Assembly: GCA_039800165.1 (NCBI GenBank)
Contig: JBDLRH010000121.1
Coordinates: forward strand, 1 to 47,766
DNA from: JBDLRH01 sp039800165
Lineage (GTDB): Bacteria > Pseudomonadota > Gammaproteobacteria > Burkholderiales > Burkholderiaceae_C
DNA length: 47,766 nucleotides
Reading direction: 5' to 3'
In this document: in pieces, positions 25,905 to 32,922 of the stretch
How positions within the stretch are numbered: the first letter of the stretch is position 1
How the letters are laid out: the number at the start of each line of letters is the position of its first letter
Translations under genes and position numbers: made by a program
The notes under the pieces: generated by a model
Seen by the model: the letters and a program-made list of their open reading frames with translations, nothing else
The model's database searches: none
What the model was told of the DNA's origin: nothing

Positions 25905-26354
25905 TCAGGCGGCCACGACCTTGCACACCGCCACTGCGCTGGCGATCTCCTTGCCCTCTTGCGTCAGGGTGGCGCTGACATGGCACACATCGCGCCCGCG
26001 CCGCAGCATGCGCGCCTCGCCCTGCAGCGCGCCGGCGCGGGCCGGCCGCAAAAACGACAGGTTCAGGCTGAGCGTGGCCACCACCTCCCCGGGCTTGAGC
26101 GTCGCATCCACCAGGCTGGCGCTCAGGTCATCGAGCATGGCGCCCAGCAATCCGCCTTGCACTGTGCCTGCCGGGTTGAGAAAGTCGTCGCGCGCTTCGT
26201 AGCGGGCACACAGCACGCCGGCCTGGGCATCCACCCGCTCGATGCGGCTTTGCAGCAAGTCGAGCACCGGAGCGCGTGCCGCATCGCCGCGCAGCATGCG
26301 GCTGAAGTGGCTGGCGGGGTCGGCGGTGCGCAGCGTCACAGGTGGCTCGCTCAT
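25905..26354 (-). CDS. PaaI-family hotdog thioesterase
   Basis: A 149-residue single-hotdog protein. NPAGTVQGGLLGAMLDDL is the PaaI/YbgC-type active-site helix; the usual HGG histidine is glutamine here, while the catalytic aspartate of LDD remains. It probably hydrolyses a CoA thioester. The ATG overlaps the stop of the FAH-family gene by four bases, making it the last gene of the aromatic-type unit and suggesting release of a CoA-bound product. The natural substrate is unknown. Confidence 0.82.
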   Translation of the reverse strand: MSEPPVTLRTADPASHFSRMLRGDAARAPVLDLLQSRIERVDAQAGVLCARYEARDDFLNPAGTVQGGLLGAMLDDLSASLVDATLKPGEVVATLSLNLSFLRPARAGALQGEARMLRRGRDVCHVSATLTQEGKEIASAVAVCKVVAA

Positions 26355-27202
26355 GCGTCGTCGCGAATGCCGTTGCGCAGCGTACCGATCGCGTCCACCA
26401 CGATGTCACAGGTGTCGCCCGGTTTCATGAAGATCTGCGGGTTGCGCTTGTTGCCCACGCCGCCAGGCGTGCCGGTCACGATCACGTCGCCGGGCGACAG
26501 CGGCGTGAAGGTGGAGATGTAGGCAATCTGCCGCGGAATGCTGTGGATCATCTTGTCGGTGGTCGTGTCCTGCAGCACCTGTCCGTTCAGCACGGTCTGC
26601 AGCCGCATCACCTGGCCAGGCGCAATCTCGTCGCTGGTCACCATCCACGGGCCGAAGCCCCCCGTGCGCCAGAAGTTCTTGCCCGGCGTCCACTGCGAGG
26701 TGGCCACCTGCCAGTCGCGCACCGAGCCGTCGTTGTAGCAGGCGTAGCCGGCGATGTGCTTCCACGCGTCTTCCTCGCGGATGCGCCGGCCGCCCTGCCC
26801 GATGATGACGGCGATCTCGGCTTCGTAATCCAGCCGGTGCGACTCGGGCGGCCGCACGATGTCCTGGCGGTGACCCACCTGCGACTCGGGCAGCCGCAAG
26901 AAGATCACCGGCGTCTCGGTGATCTCCTTGCCGGTCTCGCGCACATGCTCGCCGTAGTTCAGGCCGATGCAGAAGATCTGCCCCGGGTTGGGAATGACGG
27001 GCAGCAGCTCGAGCGCATCAAAACGCAGCGCGGGGCGGTGCGTGCGCGCCGCTTCTGCTGCCGCAGCGAACAGGTTCTTGGCAATCAGGGTTTTCAGGTC
27101 AGGCGCCTCTGCGCCGAGCAGCGCGCCGAGGTCAAGCACCTCGTCGCCAAGCACCACCCCGTAGCTGTGGTGACCCTGGTGGCGGAAGCTGATGAGTTTC
27201 AT
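26351..27202 (-). CDS. Fumarylacetoacetate hydrolase (FAH)-family protein
   Basis: A 283-residue metal-dependent enzyme that cleaves or decarboxylates beta-diketo or ring-fission acids. The family core starts CIGLNYGEHVRETG, has the metal-binding glutamates in DYEAEIAVIIG, and closes with SPGDVIVTGTPGGVG. Length is normal. After oxidative attack by the FAD monooxygenase and ring opening by the VOC protein, a FAH-type hydrolase is the expected third enzyme. It lies 69 bases after the IclR gene and is co-translated with the thioesterase. Confidence 0.88.
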   Translation of the reverse strand: MKLISFRHQGHHSYGVVLGDEVLDLGALLGAEAPDLKTLIAKNLFAAAAEAARTHRPALRFDALELLPVIPNPGQIFCIGLNYGEHVRETGKEITETPVIFLRLPESQVGHRQDIVRPPESHRLDYEAEIAVIIGQGGRRIREEDAWKHIAGYACYNDGSVRDWQVATSQWTPGKNFWRTGGFGPWMVTSDEIAPGQVMRLQTVLNGQVLQDTTTDKMIHSIPRQIAYISTFTPLSPGDVIVTGTPGGVGNKRNPQIFMKPGDTCDIVVDAIGTLRNGIRDDA

Positions 27203-27271
27203 GGTCGGGCTTTCTTGAGGGACAGGAATGGGGAAGCAAACAGGGATTCAGCCAAGGAGATGCCGGCCCGC

Positions 27272-28057
27272 TCAGCCGAGCCGCGACGAGATGTCCTGCG
27301 CGGCGCGCTGCACCAGCGGCGTGAGCTTGTCGCGATCGATCACCGCCATGCGTTGCACCGTGGTCACCAGCGACAGCGCCCCGGCGCCTGAGCCGTCTGC
27401 CAGCTGCAGCGGTGCTGCAATCGCCGCCAGGTTGGACTCGAGCTCGCCATTGGAAAAGTAATGCCCGGCCTTGCGAATGCGCGCGAAGTAGCGGCGAAAG
27501 CCGGGCCAGTCGCTGGCAAGACCGGCAGCCGATGCTTCTGCCGCGCGCGCATCGAACAGGCGGCGAAGCTGCGCGGTGGACAGCGTGGCCAGGATCACCT
27601 TGGGCGCTGCACCGAGGAACAGCGGACGCGGTCGCCCGCGGCCATAGCTCAGGCTGGCGGGCATCGAACCGAATTCACGGTGCACATCAAGCAACTGCTC
27701 GCCATGCAGGCGCGACACCACGCAGTCAAAGCCGGTCTGCGCCACCAGCTCTTTCATGAAGGGGATGCCGCTTTGCAGGACCGGGTCGGCCTGGCGGATG
27801 AAGTGGTCAAGCACGATGATGCGCGGCCCGAGCCCATAGCGCGCATCCGCCCCGCGCAGCAGCAGGCCTGCATCGGCCAGCGTCTTGAGGTAGCGGTAGG
27901 CCGTGGGCAGCGAGACTTGCAGCTGCGCGCTCACATCCTCGGCGCTGCAGTGCAGGTGTTGTTCTGAAAACAAGTCGAGCACGCCCAGCATGCGCGCCAG
28001 GCTCGAGTCGGCCTTGTCGTTCACAGCAACAGGCACAGGCACAGGCGCTGCCGACAT
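27272..28057 (-). CDS. IclR-family transcriptional regulator
   Basis: A 261-residue regulator. A winged helix-turn-helix (about 16-80: SLARMLGVLDLFSE, then SAEDVSAQLQVSLPTAYRYL) is followed by a GAF-like effector domain. IclR proteins commonly sense aromatic acids or ring-fission products and activate or repress their catabolic operons. The gene sits between the monooxygenase and the hydrolase it presumably controls. ATG 28057 is preferred because it lies 16 bases after the monooxygenase stop; the longer start at 28111 would overlap that gene. Confidence 0.88.
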   Translation of the reverse strand: MSAAPVPVPVAVNDKADSSLARMLGVLDLFSEQHLHCSAEDVSAQLQVSLPTAYRYLKTLADAGLLLRGADARYGLGPRIIVLDHFIRQADPVLQSGIPFMKELVAQTGFDCVVSRLHGEQLLDVHREFGSMPASLSYGRGRPRPLFLGAAPKVILATLSTAQLRRLFDARAAEASAAGLASDWPGFRRYFARIRKAGHYFSNGELESNLAAIAAPLQLADGSGAGALSLVTTVQRMAVIDRDKLTPLVQRAAQDISSRLG

Positions 28058-28073
28058 GTTCGCTTGGGCCGCC

Positions 28074-29648
28074 TCAGTGCACCGCTGCCAGCGGTGTGCC
28101 GCTGTCTGCACGCCGTGCGGCGCCCGCTGCCAGTGCAGCCTGCCGGGCCATGTCGGTCAGCTGCAACAGCTCTTGTGCGCTGCGGGCCACACCCATCACA
28201 TAGCGGTCGGGCCGCAGCATCACCGCAGCCACCTGTTGCTGCGCCAGCCATGCACGCAGTTCGGCGTCGTGCGCGGGCAGCAACGCCACCCCGAGGGCAG
28301 CGCAGATCGAGCGGGCGGATGCATGTGACGCGTCTGCGGTGGCCTCCAGCAGCGCGGGCTCGGCGATCAGGGCAAACCGCTGCCCCACCAGCGCGTCGAG
28401 CAGCAAGCCGCTGTCCAGTAACGGTTGGGGAAACACGCGCCCCACCGCCAGATGGTCGCCGCACCACACCCCGGCGCCGAGCTGCGGCACCGGAAACTGG
28501 AAGATCTCGGGCTGGCCCGCCTTGAAGCGGGCATCGCGCTCGCGCGCGGCCTGCGGGTCGGTGGTCTGGATGATCGCACCGAGTCTCACCGCCAGTTCGA
28601 TGAAGGCACGCACATGCGGCGAGCGTTCGCTTTCGTAGGTGTCCAGCAGCGAAGCGTCGGCACCGCCGCGCACGATGGCGTCCATCTTCCAGGCCAGGTT
28701 GGCCGCATCCCGGATGCCTGCACACATGCCCTGCCCGAGGAACGGCGGCGTCTGGTGCGCTGCATCGCCAGCCAGTATCAGACGGCCCCGCCGCCAGCCC
28801 CGGGCAATCACCGAGTGGAAGGTGTAGATCACCGCGCGCTCGATGTCGGCCTGATCCGGCGTGATCCAGTGCTGAACCAGCTTCCACAGGGTTGCGGGCT
28901 GCACCAACTGCTGCGGGTCGTCGCCCGGCATCAGCATGATCTCCCAGCGACGGCGGTTGCCGGTGACGTTGCAGTAGGTCATCGGCCGCGCCGGGTCGCA
29001 GTGCTGCACCGTGTACTCGGGCAAGCCGGGCACATCGGCCTTGAGCCGCGCGTCAAATACCAGCCATGGCTGATGCAGGCCGAGATCCTCCATCGGCGAG
29101 CCAAGCACCTTGCGCACCAGCGAGCGGGCGCCGTCGCAACCGACCACCCAGCGCGCCTGCACGGTGCCTGTGTGCTGCGTGGCCAGATCGCGCACCTGCA
29201 GCGCCACCGCCGCTTCACCTTCGTCGATGGCCATGACTTCATGGCCGGTGAACAGCTGCACATCCGCAAAGCGCTGCAGGCCGGCGCGCAGCACCGCCTC
29301 GAGATCGGGCTGATGGAAGTAGTGGTTGTTGGCGCAGCCATGCGGGCCGCGCGCTGCGGTCCCCGCGCGGATCATCAAGGTGTCGCCCGCGGCGTTGTTG
29401 AAGTGCATGCCCTTCAAGCCCGGTCGCGAAATGCGCTCGATCGGTTCGCGCAGGCCCGCGGTCTCGAAGACGCGCATCACCTCGCCGTCGAAGTGGATGG
29501 CGCGCGGCAGCGCATAGATGTCTGCTTCGCGCTCGAAGACCCGCACCGACAGGCCGTACTGACCCAGCAGGTTGGCCAGCGTGGCGCCCACCGGCCCGCA
29601 GCCGATGATCACCACATCCACCATGCCGGCCGGCGCGCCGCTGTTCAT
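28074..29648 (-). CDS. FAD-dependent aromatic monooxygenase (MhpA/PheA type)
   Basis: A 524-residue group A flavoprotein hydroxylase. FAD fingerprint GCGPVG at 16-21; NADPH-related DG motif VVGCDGARS (DG at 172-173); second FAD motif AGDAAHQTPPFLGQG (GD at 294-295). The closest named relatives are 3-(3-hydroxyphenyl)propionate hydroxylase and related phenolic acid hydroxylases. It would add a hydroxyl to a phenolic acid to make the diol for ring cleavage. ATG 29648 overlaps the VOC gene stop by four bases; the longer frame lies inside that gene. Confidence 0.9.
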   Translation of the reverse strand: MNSGAPAGMVDVVIIGCGPVGATLANLLGQYGLSVRVFEREADIYALPRAIHFDGEVMRVFETAGLREPIERISRPGLKGMHFNNAAGDTLMIRAGTAARGPHGCANNHYFHQPDLEAVLRAGLQRFADVQLFTGHEVMAIDEGEAAVALQVRDLATQHTGTVQARWVVGCDGARSLVRKVLGSPMEDLGLHQPWLVFDARLKADVPGLPEYTVQHCDPARPMTYCNVTGNRRRWEIMLMPGDDPQQLVQPATLWKLVQHWITPDQADIERAVIYTFHSVIARGWRRGRLILAGDAAHQTPPFLGQGMCAGIRDAANLAWKMDAIVRGGADASLLDTYESERSPHVRAFIELAVRLGAIIQTTDPQAARERDARFKAGQPEIFQFPVPQLGAGVWCGDHLAVGRVFPQPLLDSGLLLDALVGQRFALIAEPALLEATADASHASARSICAALGVALLPAHDAELRAWLAQQQVAAVMLRPDRYVMGVARSAQELLQLTDMARQAALAAGAARRADSGTPLAAVH

Positions 29649-30220
29649 GCGCCGTATCCCATCAGCCGCTCCATGTCGCGCTGCCATTCGGCGCGGCTGC
29701 GGAACTTCGGGCGGCTGCGCGCCAGGGCCTCTGCAGCGGCCAGCACCGCATCGTCGCCCTGGTCCAGGTCGATCGGCTCGCGCAGCGGCTGCTCGCAGTA
29801 CCACGGGGTGTCCATGAACACCTCAAGCCGGTTGCCCTCGGGGTCGCGAAAGTAGATCGACACCGCATTGCCGTGCGTGGCGGCCACCAGGTCGGTCACG
29901 CCCGGATCGGCTCTCGCGCGGTCGCGCACCACGCGCAGGGTGGCCAGATCGGGCACACGCAGCGAGATCTGGTTGATGACGCTGAACGACAGGTCGGCCG
30001 GGCGGCCTGTGGCCAGCACGATCTGGTGGTGTTCGCTCGGGTCGCGGCTCAGGAACACCAGTTGTACCGTGCCGAGGTCGCCGCTGTCGGTCTGAAAGAA
30101 GCCCAGCACTTCCTTGTAGAAGCGCGCCATGCGCGGCAGGTCACGCACATAGAACCCCATGTGGCTGAACATCAGCGAATTGCGCTGCCCAAGCGGGCCC
30201 GACGCGCTCGAAGCGGCCAT
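29645..30220 (-). CDS. VOC-superfamily protein, putative extradiol dioxygenase
   Basis: A 191-residue vicinal-oxygen-chelate protein, first gene of the minus-strand unit. Residue H20 (MFSHMGFYVRD) and E133 (GNRLEVFMD) fit two of the three iron ligands of small extradiol dioxygenases; the position that usually holds the second histidine reads Q84 (VINQISLRV). The expected role is cleavage of the diol made by the FAD monooxygenase. The glutamine leaves open another VOC reaction, such as an isomerase. ATG 30220 has AAGGTG about six bases upstream; the in-frame ATG at 30247 lacks one. Confidence 0.82.
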   Translation of the reverse strand: MAASSASGPLGQRNSLMFSHMGFYVRDLPRMARFYKEVLGFFQTDSGDLGTVQLVFLSRDPSEHHQIVLATGRPADLSFSVINQISLRVPDLATLRVVRDRARADPGVTDLVAATHGNAVSIYFRDPEGNRLEVFMDTPWYCEQPLREPIDLDQGDDAVLAAAEALARSRPKFRSRAEWQRDMERLMGYGA

Positions 30221-30278
30221 GTGTGCACCTTGTTGGATGAAATTCAAGCGGATTTTATGCGGCCAGAGTCCTCTTAAT

Positions 30279-30341
30279 TTCTAATGGTTTCTTCTAATAT
30301 GAGAAATCGATGTATTTTTGACAATGACCCGTCGAAGGCTC
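30279..30341. promoter_or_regulatory. A+T-rich divergent promoter/operator, candidate IclR site
   Basis: The 153-base gap between the VOC and Bug genes contains an A+T-rich patch. TTCTAAT occurs twice, at 30279-30285 and 30292-30298, and TTCT at 30292-30295 is matched by AGAA at 30302-30305 (14-base dyad). On the minus strand, TTGTCA and CATATT with a 17-base spacer lie across the dyad, a fair promoter for the VOC operon. This is a likely IclR operator. Confidence 0.45.
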
Positions 30342-30373
30342 GCCCACCCATCCCGACCCAAGGAGACCACACC

Positions 30374-31357
30374 ATGAACACCCTATCCCGCCGCTTCGCC
30401 CTGTCTGCCGCCGCGCTGGCATTGGCCGCGTGGGGCGCGCTGCCCGCCGCGGCACAGGACTACCCGAACAAGCCGATCCGCATCATTGCGCCCTTCCCGG
30501 TGGGCACCGGCCCGGATGCCAACACCCGCGAGATTGCGCTGGAGCTGTCCAAGGCGCTGGGCCAGCAGGTGATCGTGGAGAACCGCCCCGGCGCGTCCAC
30601 CATGATCGGCATGGAAGCCGGCGCCAAGGCCGCGCCCGACGGCTACACGCTGGTGATGGGCTCGACCACCTCGATGTCGGTGCTGCCCTACACCTACGGC
30701 GCGAAAGTGCCTTACAAGGCAAGCGACTTCATCCCGATCAGCATCGTCGGCTTGCTGAACACCGCACTGACAGCACACCCGAACCTGCCCGAAAAGAACG
30801 CCAAGGAACTGATCGAGCGACTGAAGACGCAGCCAGGCTCCGTCACCGCCGCCACCTCGGGCGTGGGCAGCTACTCGCACCTCGCTGGCGAGTGGTTTGC
30901 CTCGAGTGCCGGCGTGAAGATCAACTTCGTGCCCTACAACACCACCAGCCCCTACGGCGACCTGGTGGCCGGGCAGGTCAACATCATCTTTGATGCGCTG
31001 CCCGCAGCGATTGGCAACGTGCGCGCCGGCAAGCTCAAGATCCTGGCGCTGACCGGCAAGACACGACATCCCAACTTCCCGGACGTGCCGACCTTCGCCG
31101 AAGCCGGCCTGCCCGAGTACAGCCCGACGGCGTGGATCGGCCTGTTCGCACCGGCCAGGACGCCTGCGCCCATCATCGCCAGGCTCGGCGAGGCCATGCA
31201 GAAGGCCGCCGCACAAAACCCCGAGCTGATTGCCAAGTGGCGCGGCTTTGGCGGCGACCTGCGCGCGCAGACACCCACCGAGTTCGCTGCCTTCCTGAAG
31301 CAGGACGATGCGTTGTGGGGCCCTGCGATCCGCAAGGCGGGCGTGAAGCTCGACTGA
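30374..31357 (+). CDS. Bug/TctC-family periplasmic substrate receptor 1
   Basis: A 327-residue solute receptor with a twin-arginine-like leader (SRRFALSAAALALAAW) ending near AAAQD. Body motifs YPNKPIRIIAPFPVG, VENRPGA, DGYTLVMG and AGKLKILALTG are typical Bug features. Such receptors bind carboxylates, often aromatic acids, usually for a TctAB permease. No TctA or TctB is nearby. It diverges from the VOC-monooxygenase unit, so the ligand is probably that pathway's substrate. ATG 30374 has AAGGAG ten bases upstream. Confidence 0.92.
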   Translation: MNTLSRRFALSAAALALAAWGALPAAAQDYPNKPIRIIAPFPVGTGPDANTREIALELSKALGQQVIVENRPGASTMIGMEAGAKAAPDGYTLVMGSTTSMSVLPYTYGAKVPYKASDFIPISIVGLLNTALTAHPNLPEKNAKELIERLKTQPGSVTAATSGVGSYSHLAGEWFASSAGVKINFVPYNTTSPYGDLVAGQVNIIFDALPAAIGNVRAGKLKILALTGKTRHPNFPDVPTFAEAGLPEYSPTAWIGLFAPARTPAPIIARLGEAMQKAAAQNPELIAKWRGFGGDLRAQTPTEFAAFLKQDDALWGPAIRKAGVKLD

Positions 31358-31367
31358 GGCCCGGCAC

Positions 31368-32387
31368 ATGAAGCCTCCGCACACCGTGCATCGCCCCTCG
31401 CGCCGACATCTGCTGCACTTCGCCGCAGCAGCGGCCCTGCCGCCCGTCGCCATCAGCGCGCTCGCGCCTCGCACCGCGCGGGCACAGGCCGCCTCGTGGC
31501 CGAGCAAGCCGGTGCGCCTGATCGTCACCTCGGCCGCCGGAAGCCCGTGGGACCCGATCGCACGGCACCTGGCCGACCGCTTTGGCAAGGCCTTCGGCCA
31601 GCCCTTCTTCGTTGAGAACCGCTCCGGTGGTACCGGCCTGATCGGCATGGACCAGCTGGCCAAGAGCTCGGACGGGCACAGCCTGGCCATCATGTTCATG
31701 CCGCACACGGTGCTGCCCGCGCTGGTGGCAAAGATGCCCTACGACACACTGAAGGACATCGTGCCCATCGGCCAGACGCAGTGGTCGTACAACGTGCTGG
31801 TGGTGCGCAGCAGCCTGCCCGTGCAAAACATGGCCGACCTGGTGGCGCTGGTGAAAAAGAGCCCGGGCAAGCTGGTCTACAGCTCGGGCGGCTCAGGGTC
31901 GCCCGCGCACCTGATGGGCGAATACTTCAAGCAGCTCACCGGTACCTTCATCCTGCATGTGCCCTACCGCGGACCGGTGGCCGCGCTGCAAGACCTGGTG
32001 GGCGAGCAGGTGGACCTGATGTTCGCCTCGCTGGCATCGGCCCTGCCGCACATCCGCAGCGGCCGCCTGCGCCCGCTGGCCCTGACCGCCACTGAGCGGC
32101 TGGAGGTGCTGCCCGAGGTGCCCACGTTTGCCCAGGCCGGTTATCCGCAGTTCGACGTGCGCGACTGGGCAGGCCTGGTGGGGCCGGCGTCGCTGCCGCC
32201 GGCGGCGGTGGAGCGCATCCACACCGAGCTGGTGAAGGCCTTGGCCGAACCCGGCATCGCGCAGCGCTTCGCGCAGATGGGCATCTACCTGCATACCTCC
32301 AGCCCGGGTGCATTGGCTGAACTCGTGCGCCGCGAAATCCCCAAATGGGGCGAGGTGGTGCGCAAGTCGAACATCCGCATGGAGTGA
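31368..32387 (+). CDS. Bug/TctC-family periplasmic substrate receptor 2
   Basis: A 339-residue receptor with a Tat-type leader (PSRRHLLHFAAAAALPP). Body: WPSKPVRLIVTSAAGS, VENRSGG, VYSSGGSGSPAHL, HVPYRGPVAALQDLVGEQVD. It starts ten bases after receptor 1. The two are clearly different in sequence, so they probably recognise different ligands rather than being a recent duplicate. Again no TctAB membrane pair is adjacent. Confidence 0.92.
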   Translation: MKPPHTVHRPSRRHLLHFAAAAALPPVAISALAPRTARAQAASWPSKPVRLIVTSAAGSPWDPIARHLADRFGKAFGQPFFVENRSGGTGLIGMDQLAKSSDGHSLAIMFMPHTVLPALVAKMPYDTLKDIVPIGQTQWSYNVLVVRSSLPVQNMADLVALVKKSPGKLVYSSGGSGSPAHLMGEYFKQLTGTFILHVPYRGPVAALQDLVGEQVDLMFASLASALPHIRSGRLRPLALTATERLEVLPEVPTFAQAGYPQFDVRDWAGLVGPASLPPAAVERIHTELVKALAEPGIAQRFAQMGIYLHTSSPGALAELVRREIPKWGEVVRKSNIRME

Positions 32388-32388
32388 C

Positions 32389-32790
32389 ATGCATCCCCCC
32401 ACGCCCGAACTGACCGCCGCCGTGCTGCGACTGGAGGACCAGCGCCGTGCCGCGCTGGTGGCCGGCGATGCGGACGCACTGCACGCGCTGCTGGCACCCA
32501 CGCTGGTCTATGTGCATTCCACCGGCGGCCGCGACAGCCGCGACAGCTATCTGGCCAAGTTGAATGGCGGTGCGCTGCGCTACCTGGAAGTGGACTTCAG
32601 CGAACTGCAGGTGCAGCCGCTGGCCACACTTGCACCCGCGCAAGCCGCAGTGGTGACCGGACGCATGGCCGCCACCATCACCAAGGACGGTGAACGCAAG
32701 GCGGTCCGAAGCTTCTTCATGACGGTGTGGGCTGCCGACGCACAGGGCCGCTGGCAGCTGCAGGCGCATCAGGGCACGCCTGCGGCCTGA
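32389..32790 (+). CDS. NTF2-like (SnoaL/DUF4440-type) small protein
   Basis: A 133-residue cone-shaped NTF2-fold protein: LEDQRRAALVAGDADALHAL at the N-terminus, LVYVHSTGG in the middle and a C-terminal WQLQAHQGTP strand, the usual family ending. Members act as small dehydratases, isomerases or binding proteins. It begins two bases after receptor 2 and is the last gene of the plus-strand unit, so it may process a side product of the aromatic-type pathway. No catalytic role can be fixed. Confidence 0.75.
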   Translation: MHPPTPELTAAVLRLEDQRRAALVAGDADALHALLAPTLVYVHSTGGRDSRDSYLAKLNGGALRYLEVDFSELQVQPLATLAPAQAAVVTGRMAATITKDGERKAVRSFFMTVWAADAQGRWQLQAHQGTPAA

Positions 32791-32798
32791 ATGAAAAA

Positions 32799-32823
32799 GG
32801 GCCTGACGGCTGGCGTCAGGCCC
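32799..32823 (-). terminator. Rho-independent terminator after tRNA-His
   Basis: GGGCCTGACG at 32799-32808 pairs exactly with CGTCAGGCCC at 32814-32823 around a five-base loop. On the minus strand the stem is followed by five T (complement of 32794-32798). It ends the ppiD - tRNA-His transcript and also stands right after the NTF2-like gene on the other strand. Confidence 0.8.
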
Positions 32824-32833
32824 TAGTGTGCGG

Positions 32834-32910
32834 TGGGGTGGCTGATGGGACTCGAACCCACGACGACCAGAATCACAATCTGGGACTCTACCAACTGAGC
32901 TACAGCCACC
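32834..32910 (-). tRNA. tRNA-His (anticodon GTG)
   Basis: Complete cloverleaf read on the minus strand: acceptor GTGGCTG/CAGCCAC, D arm with AGCTCAGTTGGTAGAG, anticodon arm CCAGA-TTGTGAT-TCTGG, and T arm with GGTTCGAGTCCC. The extra 5' G at 32910 faces discriminator C73, the identity element of histidine tRNA. The 3' CCA is encoded at 32834-32836. The gene is 12 bases downstream of the ppiD stop. Confidence 0.96.
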
Positions 32911-32922
32911 GCAGAGGCGAAA

